Shown here piece after piece: positions 5,527 to 12,278 of a DNA stretch of 12,278 nucleotides; the stretch's first letter is position 1, and each line of letters starts with the position of its first letter. The DNA is from JBJHBY01 sp050485745 (GTDB lineage: Bacteria; Pseudomonadota; Gammaproteobacteria; Pseudomonadales; CAMLJR01): NCBI GenBank assembly GCA_050485745.1, contig JBJHBY010000094.1:1-12278 (forward strand), written 5' to 3'. Made by a program: the position numbers and the translations under genes. Below the pieces are notes generated by a model. The model searched no databases. It was given only the letters and a program-made list of their open reading frames with translations, and was not told where the DNA came from.

Positions 5527-8500
5527 ATGAAACGGAAACAACTCGACGGAATGGGAGCGCGCGCGCGTGGGCTGGGCCGGGCCCTGGCCATGGCGACCCT
5601 GCTGGTGGCACCGTTGTCGCCAGGGCTGGCGGAGGTGGCGCAGGCGCCGCTGTTCGTGGCCACGCAGGTGCCGGGAAACCTGGCGCTGGTACCTTCGGTG
5701 GAGTTTCCCACAGTCAACAGCATTGCCAACCTTGGCAACTACGATATCAACGAGCCCTACGCCGGTTATTTCGATTCCGGCAAGTGCTACATCTATCAGC
5801 ACGATCTGGTCGAGGCCAATCGCCATTTCTATCCGGTGCGCTTTACCACGGACCGGCGCTGCACCGGGACTGACGAATGGAGTGGTCATTTCCTGAACTG
5901 GGCGGCGACCCAGACCATCGACCCGTTCAGGGCGGCGCTGACCGGTGGCTATAGGGTACGGGATACCGTGACCGAAACCTGGCTGGAGAAGGCGCGGCAC
6001 GACCGCAATAGCGGTTTTGCCCAGCGCAACCTCTCGGGGAGCACCACGGTGCAGGGTGCGACGCCCTTTTCGGCTTCGTCCTTTCGCGTGCGTATCGCCG
6101 GCCTGGACAACAAGATGCGCTTCCGTGTCGGCAGTACCGATAACATCGGTGACACCTCGCCAACGGTTTTCCAGAACCAGAGCACCAATAATACGACCAT
6201 CTACGAACTCAGCGTCCGGGTCAAGGTGTGCGTGCCCGGGCTGCTCGAACCCAACTGCCGTCAATATGGCAGCAACTGGAAGCCCGAGGGCCTGATTCAG
6301 CAATATGCCGATGAGGTGCGCTACAGCGTCTTTGGTTACCTCAATGATCACAATATTCGCCGCGATGGCGGCGTGTTGCGTGCGCGCAAAAAATACGTTG
6401 GTCCGGTGCGTTTTACCGACCAGCGTCTTGAGGAGGACAACCCGAACAAGGAGTGGGACCCGAACACCGGTATTCTGTTCACCAATCCGGATCCGCTGGA
6501 TGCAGCCAGCACCGCATTGGCTTTCAATACGACTGTGCTGAACAGTGGCGTCATCAACTACATCAACAAGTTCGGTCAGCTCACCACCAACAACCACAAG
6601 AGTTTTGACCCGGTCGGTGAGCTTTACTACGCGGCGATTCGCTATCTGAAGAACCAGGGCAATGTTTCCTCCTACAGTACACCGACCCCCGATCATGCCA
6701 GCAGCCCGAACAACGCGACTCGCGCGCAGTGGGTGGATGGCTTTCCGGTTATCGATTTCCAGGCGGACGTCGATGACCCGATGCAGTTCTCCTGCCAGAA
6801 GAACGTGATCCTGGGCATCGGTGATACCAACACCCATGCCGACCGCAACCTGCCCGGTGGTGTGCGCAGCAACAATGAACCAGCACTCCCTACCGAGGTG
6901 AGTGCGGATAACACCGTCAACGTACGCACAGCCACCGAGCGCGTACAGCTTATCGAGAACAATGAGTCGGGTGTCAACGCCAATCTGCAAGCGGGTACGA
7001 CCAACCAGTTTGGTTCCTGCTGCAACAACAACTCAGCCTACATGGCCGGCCTGGCCTATGACTCGCTGACCCGGGATATCCGCCCGGACCTGCCCGGCGT
7101 GCAGAACATCACCACCCACTGGGTGGATGTGCGCGAGAACGGTGTGCTGCGCAATCGCACTACCAACCAGTACTGGCTGGCCGCCAAGTATGGTGGCTTT
7201 GAGGTGCCCGAAGGCTTCCAGCCCTACCAGCGCAGCACTCACCTGCCCCTGGGTTGGTGGAGCGACGGCGACCTGCTGGAAACCGGTGACCCGCGCCCGC
7301 GCAACTTCTACGTGGCCAGTGATGCCACGCGCATGGTCGAGAGCCTGACCCAGGCCTTCCAGTCGATCATCACCGCCGTCCAGGCCTCGAGTTCCTCGAT
7401 CGCGGCCAACTCCACACGCCTGGACACCGGTACCCTGATCTACCAGGCCAGCTTCAATGCCAGTGACTGGTCGGGCCGGCTGGTCGCCTACAGCCTGAAT
7501 CCTGACGGCAGTATCTTTGAGCCGATCTGGGATACCCATGATCCGGACAATACCGGTGTGCAGGGTATTCCCGCGCACACCAGTCGTACCGTCTTCACGG
7601 CGGTAGGGAGTCAGAACTCCCGGTCCACGACCGGGCTGAATTTCAGCGCCGGGGCCATGCATAACCTCAGCGCCCAGCAGCGCGCCTTCCTCGAGGCCGG
7701 CGACGGCTGGACCGTGGCGCAGCAGCGCCTGAACTGGTTGCGCGGCGACCAGTCACTGGAAGGCGCCGGGGGGTTTCGCCAGCGCCAGCATTTACTGGGT
7801 GATATCGTCAACTCGGACCCTTATTTCTCGGGCTCGCGGGATGATTTCGGCTTCGTATCCCTGCCCGAGGGCGGAGAGGCCTATGACCTGTTCCTCGCCA
7901 GCAACCGCCAGAACGACCACAACATGCTGTACGTCGGCTCCAACGGCGGCATGCTGCATGGCTTTGATGCGCTCACTGGCGAGGAGAAATTCGCCTATGT
8001 GCCGATCGGGGTCTACCCCCATCTCGCCAGCCTGACCAGCCAGGCCTACCAGCATCGCTATTTCGTCGATGGGTCGCCACGGGTCAGCCACGCCTTCGTC
8101 GACAATGCCTGGCGCTCGGTACTGGTCGGTGCCACGGGCGCGGGTGGGCGCTCCATCTTCGCCCTGGATGTCACCAATCCCGACAATATGGGGCCGGAAA
8201 AACTGCTCTGGGAAATCGAAGGTCGCGTGGTTGACGGCAATACCACGCGCAATATCGGCATTACCCTGAGTCAGCCGGTGATTGCCCGGGTCAGTGGCAA
8301 TCAGGCGGACAACCGCTGGGTGGCTATCTTTGGCAGTGGTTACGGCACCGGGCAGACGCCGCGATTGATTATCGTCAGCCTGCGCACCGGCACGGTCATT
8401 CGCACCATCGCCATTCCGGATACCGCCGCTGGCAATGCCCTGGGTTCGGTTGTGCCGGTGGATGTGAACAATGACCGCATTACCGATTATGTCTACGCCG

Positions 8501-9342
8501 GAGATCTGCGTGGCAACATGTGGCGCTTCGATCTGACCGGAAACTCTAACCAGTGGAGCGTGGGCAAGCTGTTCCAGGCCGAGGATGACGACGGTCAGCG
8601 CCAGCCCATCACCATGCGCCCGGTTGTGGGTAATCACCCCAAGGGCGGCGTCATGGTGTATTTCGGTACCGGCAAGTACTTCGAGGTCGGCGATGGCATC
8701 GTGGAGCCGGAACCACAGATCCAGTCCTTCTACGGCATCCGCGACGAGGGTGGCACTGTTCTGCGCAGCCAGTTGCAGCAGCAGGAAATCATCTTCGAGG
8801 GCTTCGGAACGCTGGTCCAGGAGAATGTCAGTGAGGGCATCGCTGCGGAACTCACCGACTTCCAGGTGCGAGTCACCTCCGACAACGGTGTCAACTACCC
8901 GACACAGAAGGGTTGGTACATGAACCTGATCCCGCCCGGCACCAGTTTTGGCCAGGGTGAGCGTGCGGTATCGATGCCGATCCTGCGCTTCGGGCGGTTG
9001 ATTTTCACGACCATCATTCCAACCGCCAATCCCTGTGATTTCGGTGGCATCAGTTGGCTGATGGAAGTGGATGCGGTGACCGGAAACCGCTTCGACTACT
9101 CGGTGTTCGACCTGAACAATGATGGTTTCGTCGATGGCGTCGATTTTATCTACCTGGCTGACGGCACCCGTGTGCCGGTGAGCGGCAAGCGCTTTGACGA
9201 GATGGTCAAGACCCCCGGTATCGTCAGCGCGGGCGAGGTCGAGTACAAGTACACCTCGGGCTCCAGCGGCAGTATCGGTGTGACGCGTGAAAAAGGTGCG
9301 GGGGATATCCTCGGCCGGCAATCCTGGAGACAGCTGCAATGA
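5527..9342 (+). CDS. pilY1: Type IV pilus tip adhesin/assembly protein PilY1
   Basis: A secreted protein of 1271 residues from ATG 5527. An N-terminal signal peptide (basic MKRKQLDGMGARARGLGR, then a hydrophobic core, probable cleavage near residues 36-40) sends it to the periplasm. The C-terminal part, from about LLGDIVNSDP (D759) to about residue 1100, is the PilC/PilY1 beta-propeller; YVGSNGGMLHGFDA begins near residue 802. Two calcium-loop motifs are visible: D979-x-N981-x-D983-x3-D987, the same spacing as the regulatory site of P. aeruginosa PilY1, and an EF-hand/dockerin-like D1195-x-N1197-x-D1199-G-x2-D1203. The N-terminal 750 residues contain no DxSxS MIDAS motif, so a canonical VWA domain is not apparent. 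PilY1 sits at the pilus tip, held by minor pilins, and affects pilus extension, adhesion and surface sensing. It follows pilX after 91 bp and overlaps pilE by 4 bp. Confidence 0.95.
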   Translation: MKRKQLDGMGARARGLGRALAMATLLVAPLSPGLAEVAQAPLFVATQVPGNLALVPSVEFPTVNSIANLGNYDINEPYAGYFDSGKCYIYQHDLVEANRHFYPVRFTTDRRCTGTDEWSGHFLNWAATQTIDPFRAALTGGYRVRDTVTETWLEKARHDRNSGFAQRNLSGSTTVQGATPFSASSFRVRIAGLDNKMRFRVGSTDNIGDTSPTVFQNQSTNNTTIYELSVRVKVCVPGLLEPNCRQYGSNWKPEGLIQQYADEVRYSVFGYLNDHNIRRDGGVLRARKKYVGPVRFTDQRLEEDNPNKEWDPNTGILFTNPDPLDAASTALAFNTTVLNSGVINYINKFGQLTTNNHKSFDPVGELYYAAIRYLKNQGNVSSYSTPTPDHASSPNNATRAQWVDGFPVIDFQADVDDPMQFSCQKNVILGIGDTNTHADRNLPGGVRSNNEPALPTEVSADNTVNVRTATERVQLIENNESGVNANLQAGTTNQFGSCCNNNSAYMAGLAYDSLTRDIRPDLPGVQNITTHWVDVRENGVLRNRTTNQYWLAAKYGGFEVPEGFQPYQRSTHLPLGWWSDGDLLETGDPRPRNFYVASDATRMVESLTQAFQSIITAVQASSSSIAANSTRLDTGTLIYQASFNASDWSGRLVAYSLNPDGSIFEPIWDTHDPDNTGVQGIPAHTSRTVFTAVGSQNSRSTTGLNFSAGAMHNLSAQQRAFLEAGDGWTVAQQRLNWLRGDQSLEGAGGFRQRQHLLGDIVNSDPYFSGSRDDFGFVSLPEGGEAYDLFLASNRQNDHNMLYVGSNGGMLHGFDALTGEEKFAYVPIGVYPHLASLTSQAYQHRYFVDGSPRVSHAFVDNAWRSVLVGATGAGGRSIFALDVTNPDNMGPEKLLWEIEGRVVDGNTTRNIGITLSQPVIARVSGNQADNRWVAIFGSGYGTGQTPRLIIVSLRTGTVIRTIAIPDTAAGNALGSVVPVDVNNDRITDYVYAGDLRGNMWRFDLTGNSNQWSVGKLFQAEDDDGQRQPITMRPVVGNHPKGGVMVYFGTGKYFEVGDGIVEPEPQIQSFYGIRDEGGTVLRSQLQQQEIIFEGFGTLVQENVSEGIAAELTDFQVRVTSDNGVNYPTQKGWYMNLIPPGTSFGQGERAVSMPILRFGRLIFTTIIPTANPCDFGGISWLMEVDAVTGNRFDYSVFDLNNDGFVDGVDFIYLADGTRVPVSGKRFDEMVKTPGIVSAGEVEYKYTSGSSGSIGVTREKGAGDILGRQSWRQLQ

Positions 9343-9788
9343 GAAGTCTGGACATGGGCGGGTTCAATCGTTGGCAGGGCGGCTTCAGTCTGATCGAACT
9401 GATCATCGCCATCGCGATTGTTGGCATTCTTGTCGGTGTGGCCCTGCCCGCCTATAACGAAAGCGTCAACAAGGGGCGTCGCGGGGAGGCGATGACAGCC
9501 CTGCTCGAGGGTGCCCAGGCGCTGGAGCGCTACTATTCCGCCAATGGTCGCTACACCACCCAGGCGGGAACACTTCCCGCAGTATTTCCCACCCAGGTGC
9601 CGGAGGGCGGTGCCGCGTACTACACGATTGCCCCTGTGGGTGCGGTGGGTACCAACAACTTCACCTTGCGGGCAACGCGCGCGGGTGTCATGGCCGGTGA
9701 CGGCTGTGGCAACTTCGAACTGACCCACACCGGGCGGCGCCAGCTGAATGGCGCGACCATGACCGTGGAGCAGTGCTGGCGACGCTGA
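9339..9788 (+). CDS. pilE: Type IV pilus minor pilin PilE
   Basis: A 149-residue prepilin. The processing site is G15-F16SLIE20 with glutamate at +5, followed by the helix LIIAIAIVGILVGVALPAYN, very close to major-pilin-like sequences. The C-terminal domain has two cysteines (GDGCGNFEL and VEQCWRR) bounding the D-region loop, separated by THTGRRQLNG, as in PilE minor pilins. ATG 9339 overlaps the pilY1 stop (ATGA) and has GGAGA at 9326-9330 spaced 8 nt away; ATG 9354 is possible but less supported. No pilY2 lies between pilY1 and pilE, unlike in Pseudomonas. It is named PilE from its place after pilY1; it is not the Neisseria major pilin of the same name. PilE is thought to link the minor-pilin complex to the major pilin. 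Its stop lies 15 bp from the convergent pilR stop. Confidence 0.92.
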   Translation: MRSLDMGGFNRWQGGFSLIELIIAIAIVGILVGVALPAYNESVNKGRRGEAMTALLEGAQALERYYSANGRYTTQAGTLPAVFPTQVPEGGAAYYTIAPVGAVGTNNFTLRATRAGVMAGDGCGNFELTHTGRRQLNGATMTVEQCWRR

Positions 9789-9803
9789 CAGGCGATTGCG
9801 TGA

Positions 9804-11171
9804 TCAGTCGTCCCGGTCCAGGCCGAGCTTCTGCAGACGGTAGCGCAGCTGCCGGAACGAGATGCCCAGGCGCCGGGCCGCTGCGGTGCGGTTCCAGCGG
9901 GTCGCCTCCAGGGCCTCCTCGATGGCTTGTCGCTCCACGTCTTCGAGATAGGCTTCCAGCGAACGCTTGCCCCGGTTTGCCGCCACGCCGGGAGATGTCT
10001 CTGGTGCCTGCAGGTCCTGAGGGGCGGGAAGCCCCAGATCGCCGGCGTCGATGGTCTCGCCCTCGCACAGGGTGTAGGCCCGCTCGAGAATGTTTTCCAG
10101 CTCACGCACATTGCCAGGAAATGGATAGTCCTTCAGGGCACGCACTGCGGCCGGGGTCAGGGTTGGCTCCGGCAGCTGCCACTCCCGGGCGAGCCGGGCC
10201 AGGGTGCTGCGAGCGAGCAGGCTGATATCCTCGACGCGCTCGCGCAGCGCCGGCACCTTCACCTCGATGACGTTGATGCGGTAGAACAGGTCACTGCGAA
10301 AACGGTCCTGCTCGACTTCGGCGGCGAGGTCCTTGTGGGTGGCACTGAGAACGCGAACGTCCACCGCGACTTCCTGATTCGAACCCACCTTGCGGATACT
10401 CTTCTCCTGGATGGCACGCAGCAGCTTGACCTGCATCGCCAGCGGCAGGTCGGCCACTTCATCCAGGAACAGGGTGCCGCCATCGGCAGCCTCGAACAGT
10501 CCCTTCTTGTCTTCATGGGCGCCGGTGAAGCTGCCCTTGACGTGGCCGAAGAACTCGCTTTCCATCAGTTCGGAGGGGATGGCGCCACAGTTGACTGGCA
10601 CAAAGGGAGCACTGGCGCGGGGGCCATGTGCGTGAATCAGGCGGGCGACCACTTCCTTGCCGCTGCCGGATTCACCACTGATGTAGACCGGCGCCTGGCT
10701 GCGCGCGAGCTTCGCGATCTGCCGGCGCAGATGGGCAATGGCCGGAGCTTCTCCGAGCAGCTGTACCGCATCACCGTAGTTGGCCGCATCGGCGTCGACG
10801 CCGGCTTCGAGGCGCAGGCTGGACTGCACCAGCTTGCGCAATCGCTCCAGATCCAGCGGCTTGGTGATAAAGTCGAATGCACCGGCCTTGAGGGCTTCGA
10901 TGGCGGTATCCATGCTGCCGTAGGCGGTGATCATTGCCACCGGCACGTGGGGGTGGAATTTCTGAATGTGGGTTATCAGGTCGAGGCCGCTGCCATCGGG
11001 CAGCTTCATGTCGGTCAGACACAGGCGCACCTCGCCCGCGGCCAGAAGATCGATGGCATCGGCGACGCTGGCGGCGCTGAGTGTGCTCAGGCCCATACGA
11101 CCCAGACTGATCTCCAGCAGTTCCCGAATGTCCGGCTCGTCGTCGACGATCATGACCATGGAGTGTTTCAT
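9804..11171 (-). CDS. pilR: Sigma-54-dependent response regulator PilR
   Basis: A 455-residue NtrC-type regulator. The receiver domain (about 1-120) has the acidic pair D10-D11, phosphoacceptor D54 (LTDMKLPDGSGLD) and K104 (FITKPL). The AAA+ domain (about 135-375) has Walker A GESGSGKE (166-173), the sigma-54-contact loop as GSFTGA (213-218) in place of GAFTGA, Walker B GGTLFLDE (231-238) and YPFPGNVRELEN. A Fis-type helix-turn-helix ends the protein (NRTAAARRLGISFRQLRYRLQ). In P. aeruginosa PilR phosphorylated by PilS activates pilA transcription from a sigma-54 promoter. I chose ATG 11171: the frame is open further upstream, but this start has AGAGGA a few bases before it and gives the standard MKHSMVMIVDDEPD N-terminus. 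It lies 26 bp after pilS on the same strand. The C-terminal linker (about 388-405) is proline/alanine rich. Confidence 0.95.
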   Translation of the reverse strand: MKHSMVMIVDDEPDIRELLEISLGRMGLSTLSAASVADAIDLLAAGEVRLCLTDMKLPDGSGLDLITHIQKFHPHVPVAMITAYGSMDTAIEALKAGAFDFITKPLDLERLRKLVQSSLRLEAGVDADAANYGDAVQLLGEAPAIAHLRRQIAKLARSQAPVYISGESGSGKEVVARLIHAHGPRASAPFVPVNCGAIPSELMESEFFGHVKGSFTGAHEDKKGLFEAADGGTLFLDEVADLPLAMQVKLLRAIQEKSIRKVGSNQEVAVDVRVLSATHKDLAAEVEQDRFRSDLFYRINVIEVKVPALRERVEDISLLARSTLARLAREWQLPEPTLTPAAVRALKDYPFPGNVRELENILERAYTLCEGETIDAGDLGLPAPQDLQAPETSPGVAANRGKRSLEAYLEDVERQAIEEALEATRWNRTAAARRLGISFRQLRYRLQKLGLDRDD

Positions 11172-11175
11172 GTGT

Positions 11176-11182
11176 TCCTCTT
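11176..11182 (-). promoter_or_regulatory. Ribosome binding site deciding the pilR start
   Basis: Read on the minus strand, AAGAGGA stands 4 nt before the ATG at 11171. It rules in favour of this codon over the long upstream extension, which would overlap the end of pilS. Confidence 0.55.
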
Positions 11183-11197
11183 TGCCAGCTGTTGCGC

Positions 11198-12278
11198 TCA
11201 CTCGTCGCTGAATGGCCGCCGATCGGGATGGGCGAAACTGATTCTGAAGCAGCTGCGTCCGGCACCGTCCCGCAGCCAGTTCAGTCGCGCAAGATTGATC
11301 TCGCACAGCTCCCGCGAGATGAACAGCCCCAACCCGTTGCCCTGTGTCTCCGTGGTATAGAAGGGTTCGAAGACTTTCTCACGTTCGGCATCGGCGATAC
11401 CAGGTCCGAAGTCGACGATGTCCAGCAAGGGCAGGCTGGAGGCCGGGTGCTGACTGGCACGCAGCAATGCCCTGGAGACACCATCCTCATCGGCGGGGCT
11501 GTGACGCAGGGCATTTTCCAGCAGATTGACGAGGACCTGGCGCAATTGATCACCGTCGAAACTGATCTCCGCATTGCCCTCGATCTGCAACTCCACCCTG
11601 GATGTCTCATCGCGGTCGCGAAGGAAGTCCTCGACGAAGTCCTGCAACCATTCCCCCAGCAGCAGGCGCTGGGGTTCCGGCGTGCGCCGCCGCGACAGCT
11701 GCAGGATATTCTCGATGATGCGGTTGATGCGCTGGCTGTGATTGCGAATGATGTCGGCGAGACGCCGGTCCGGCCCCTCGATGCTCCCGGATTCCTCCAG
11801 CAGCTGTGCGGCGTGGCTGATGGCGCCGAGGGGATTGCGGATCTCATGGGCGATGCTCGCGGTGAGCCGGCCCAGTGCGGCGAGCTTCAGCTGCTGGGCA
11901 CGCTGGGCCAGTTGCCCGTGATCCTCCAGGAATACCAGGGTATCTCCCTCCTCATCGAAGGAGGTAAAGCGGGCCAGAAGCTCCGGCCCGTCGGCTCGGG
12001 CAGTGAAGGGCGGGCACTGATGCCGGCGGTCCTGTTGCCAGCGATGCAGGCCCTCGTGCAGAGGTTCCGGCAGGGGTAGAGCCAGGCCGGTGACCTGCTG
12101 CCCCGGCTGCAGATTCAGGCCCAGGAGTTCCGCCGCGGACTGGTTCATCGTGCGGATGCGATGGTCCGCGGCGATCACCAGCACGCCCGTGCGCATGCGC
12201 TGCACGATCAGCTGGTTCAGATGCAGCAGCTTGCTGACATCCGCCGCGCGATCCTGTGCGAGTTGCTGGGTACTGCGC
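11198..12278 (-). CDS. pilS: Sensor histidine kinase PilS, N-terminal part outside the window
   Basis: The visible part is about 359 residues, and the frame continues past the right edge, so the start and the membrane-spanning input domain are missing. In order one sees a coiled linker (QLAQDRAADVSKLLHLNQLI), a PAS-like segment starting at QRMRTGVLVIAADHRI, the dimerisation/H-box SIAHEIRNPLG with the phosphoacceptor histidine codon at 11848-11846, the N-box LVNLLENALRHS, the G1 box DFGPGIADAE with the F box EPFYTT, and the G2 box GNGLGLFISREL. All catalytic boxes are intact. PilS phosphorylates PilR. In P. aeruginosa it senses PilA levels in the inner membrane, and surface contact also acts through it; whether this holds here is inference. 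It is followed by pilR after 26 bp, so the two are almost certainly co-transcribed. Confidence 0.95.
   Translation of the reverse strand, partial: RSTQQLAQDRAADVSKLLHLNQLIVQRMRTGVLVIAADHRIRTMNQSAAELLGLNLQPGQQVTGLALPLPEPLHEGLHRWQQDRRHQCPPFTARADGPELLARFTSFDEEGDTLVFLEDHGQLAQRAQQLKLAALGRLTASIAHEIRNPLGAISHAAQLLEESGSIEGPDRRLADIIRNHSQRINRIIENILQLSRRRTPEPQRLLLGEWLQDFVEDFLRDRDETSRVELQIEGNAEISFDGDQLRQVLVNLLENALRHSPADEDGVSRALLRASQHPASSLPLLDIVDFGPGIADAEREKVFEPFYTTETQGNGLGLFISRELCEINLARLNWLRDGAGRSCFRISFAHPDRRPFSDE

Noticed and set aside
7792..9339. Minus-strand open frame of over 500 codons opposite pilY1
   Set aside because: Shadow of the PilY1 propeller in GC-rich sequence, with no domain and no ribosome binding site noticed.
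9927..11360. Plus-strand open frame opposite pilR
   Set aside because: Shadow of pilR, whose receiver, AAA+ and Fis motifs are all on the minus strand.

Overview
The window is a GC-rich stretch of chromosome, most likely from a gammaproteobacterium. It carries the lspA-fkpB-ispH housekeeping cluster, a type IV pilus minor-pilin/PilY1 operon, and the PilS-PilR two-component genes. In Pseudomonas aeruginosa the same genes also lie close together (pilS, pilR, fimT, fimU, pilV, pilW, pilX, pilY1, pilE, then ispH, fkpB, lspA), but here order and orientation differ and no pilY2 lies between pilY1 and pilE. The genus cannot be fixed from the sequence alone.

Layout. Positions 2-1844 (+): the 3' end of lspA (lipoprotein signal peptidase), fkpB (FKBP-type prolyl isomerase) and ispH (isoprenoid pathway), joined by 4-bp stop/start overlaps and closed by a strong hairpin terminator that begins inside the ispH coding end. 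Positions 1882-2400 (-): a GspH/FimT-family pseudopilin, divergent from the main pilin operon. Positions 2401-2863: a 463-bp gap between the divergent pilin genes with no convincing gene but unusually dense secondary structure. It holds an 18-bp perfect palindrome near the minus-strand gene and, at 2662-2843, six consecutive unrelated hairpins with almost no spacer. Positions 2864-9788 (+): fimU-like, pilV, pilW, pilX, pilY1 and pilE, mostly overlapping or tightly spaced. Positions 9804-12278 (-): pilR and the 3' part of pilS, convergent with pilE.

How it fits together. The prepilin-like proteins FimU, PilV, PilW, PilX and PilE are expected to form, with the large secreted calcium-binding PilY1, the priming and tip complex of the type IV pilus. 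PilS and PilR are the kinase and sigma-54 activator that in Pseudomonas control the major pilin gene. The feature I consider most worth following is the hairpin array directly ahead of the fimU ribosome binding site. Its two imperfect stems are rescued by G-U pairs only in the plus-strand transcript, which points to a structured leader RNA of the minor-pilin operon. I do not recognise it as a known riboswitch or RNA family.
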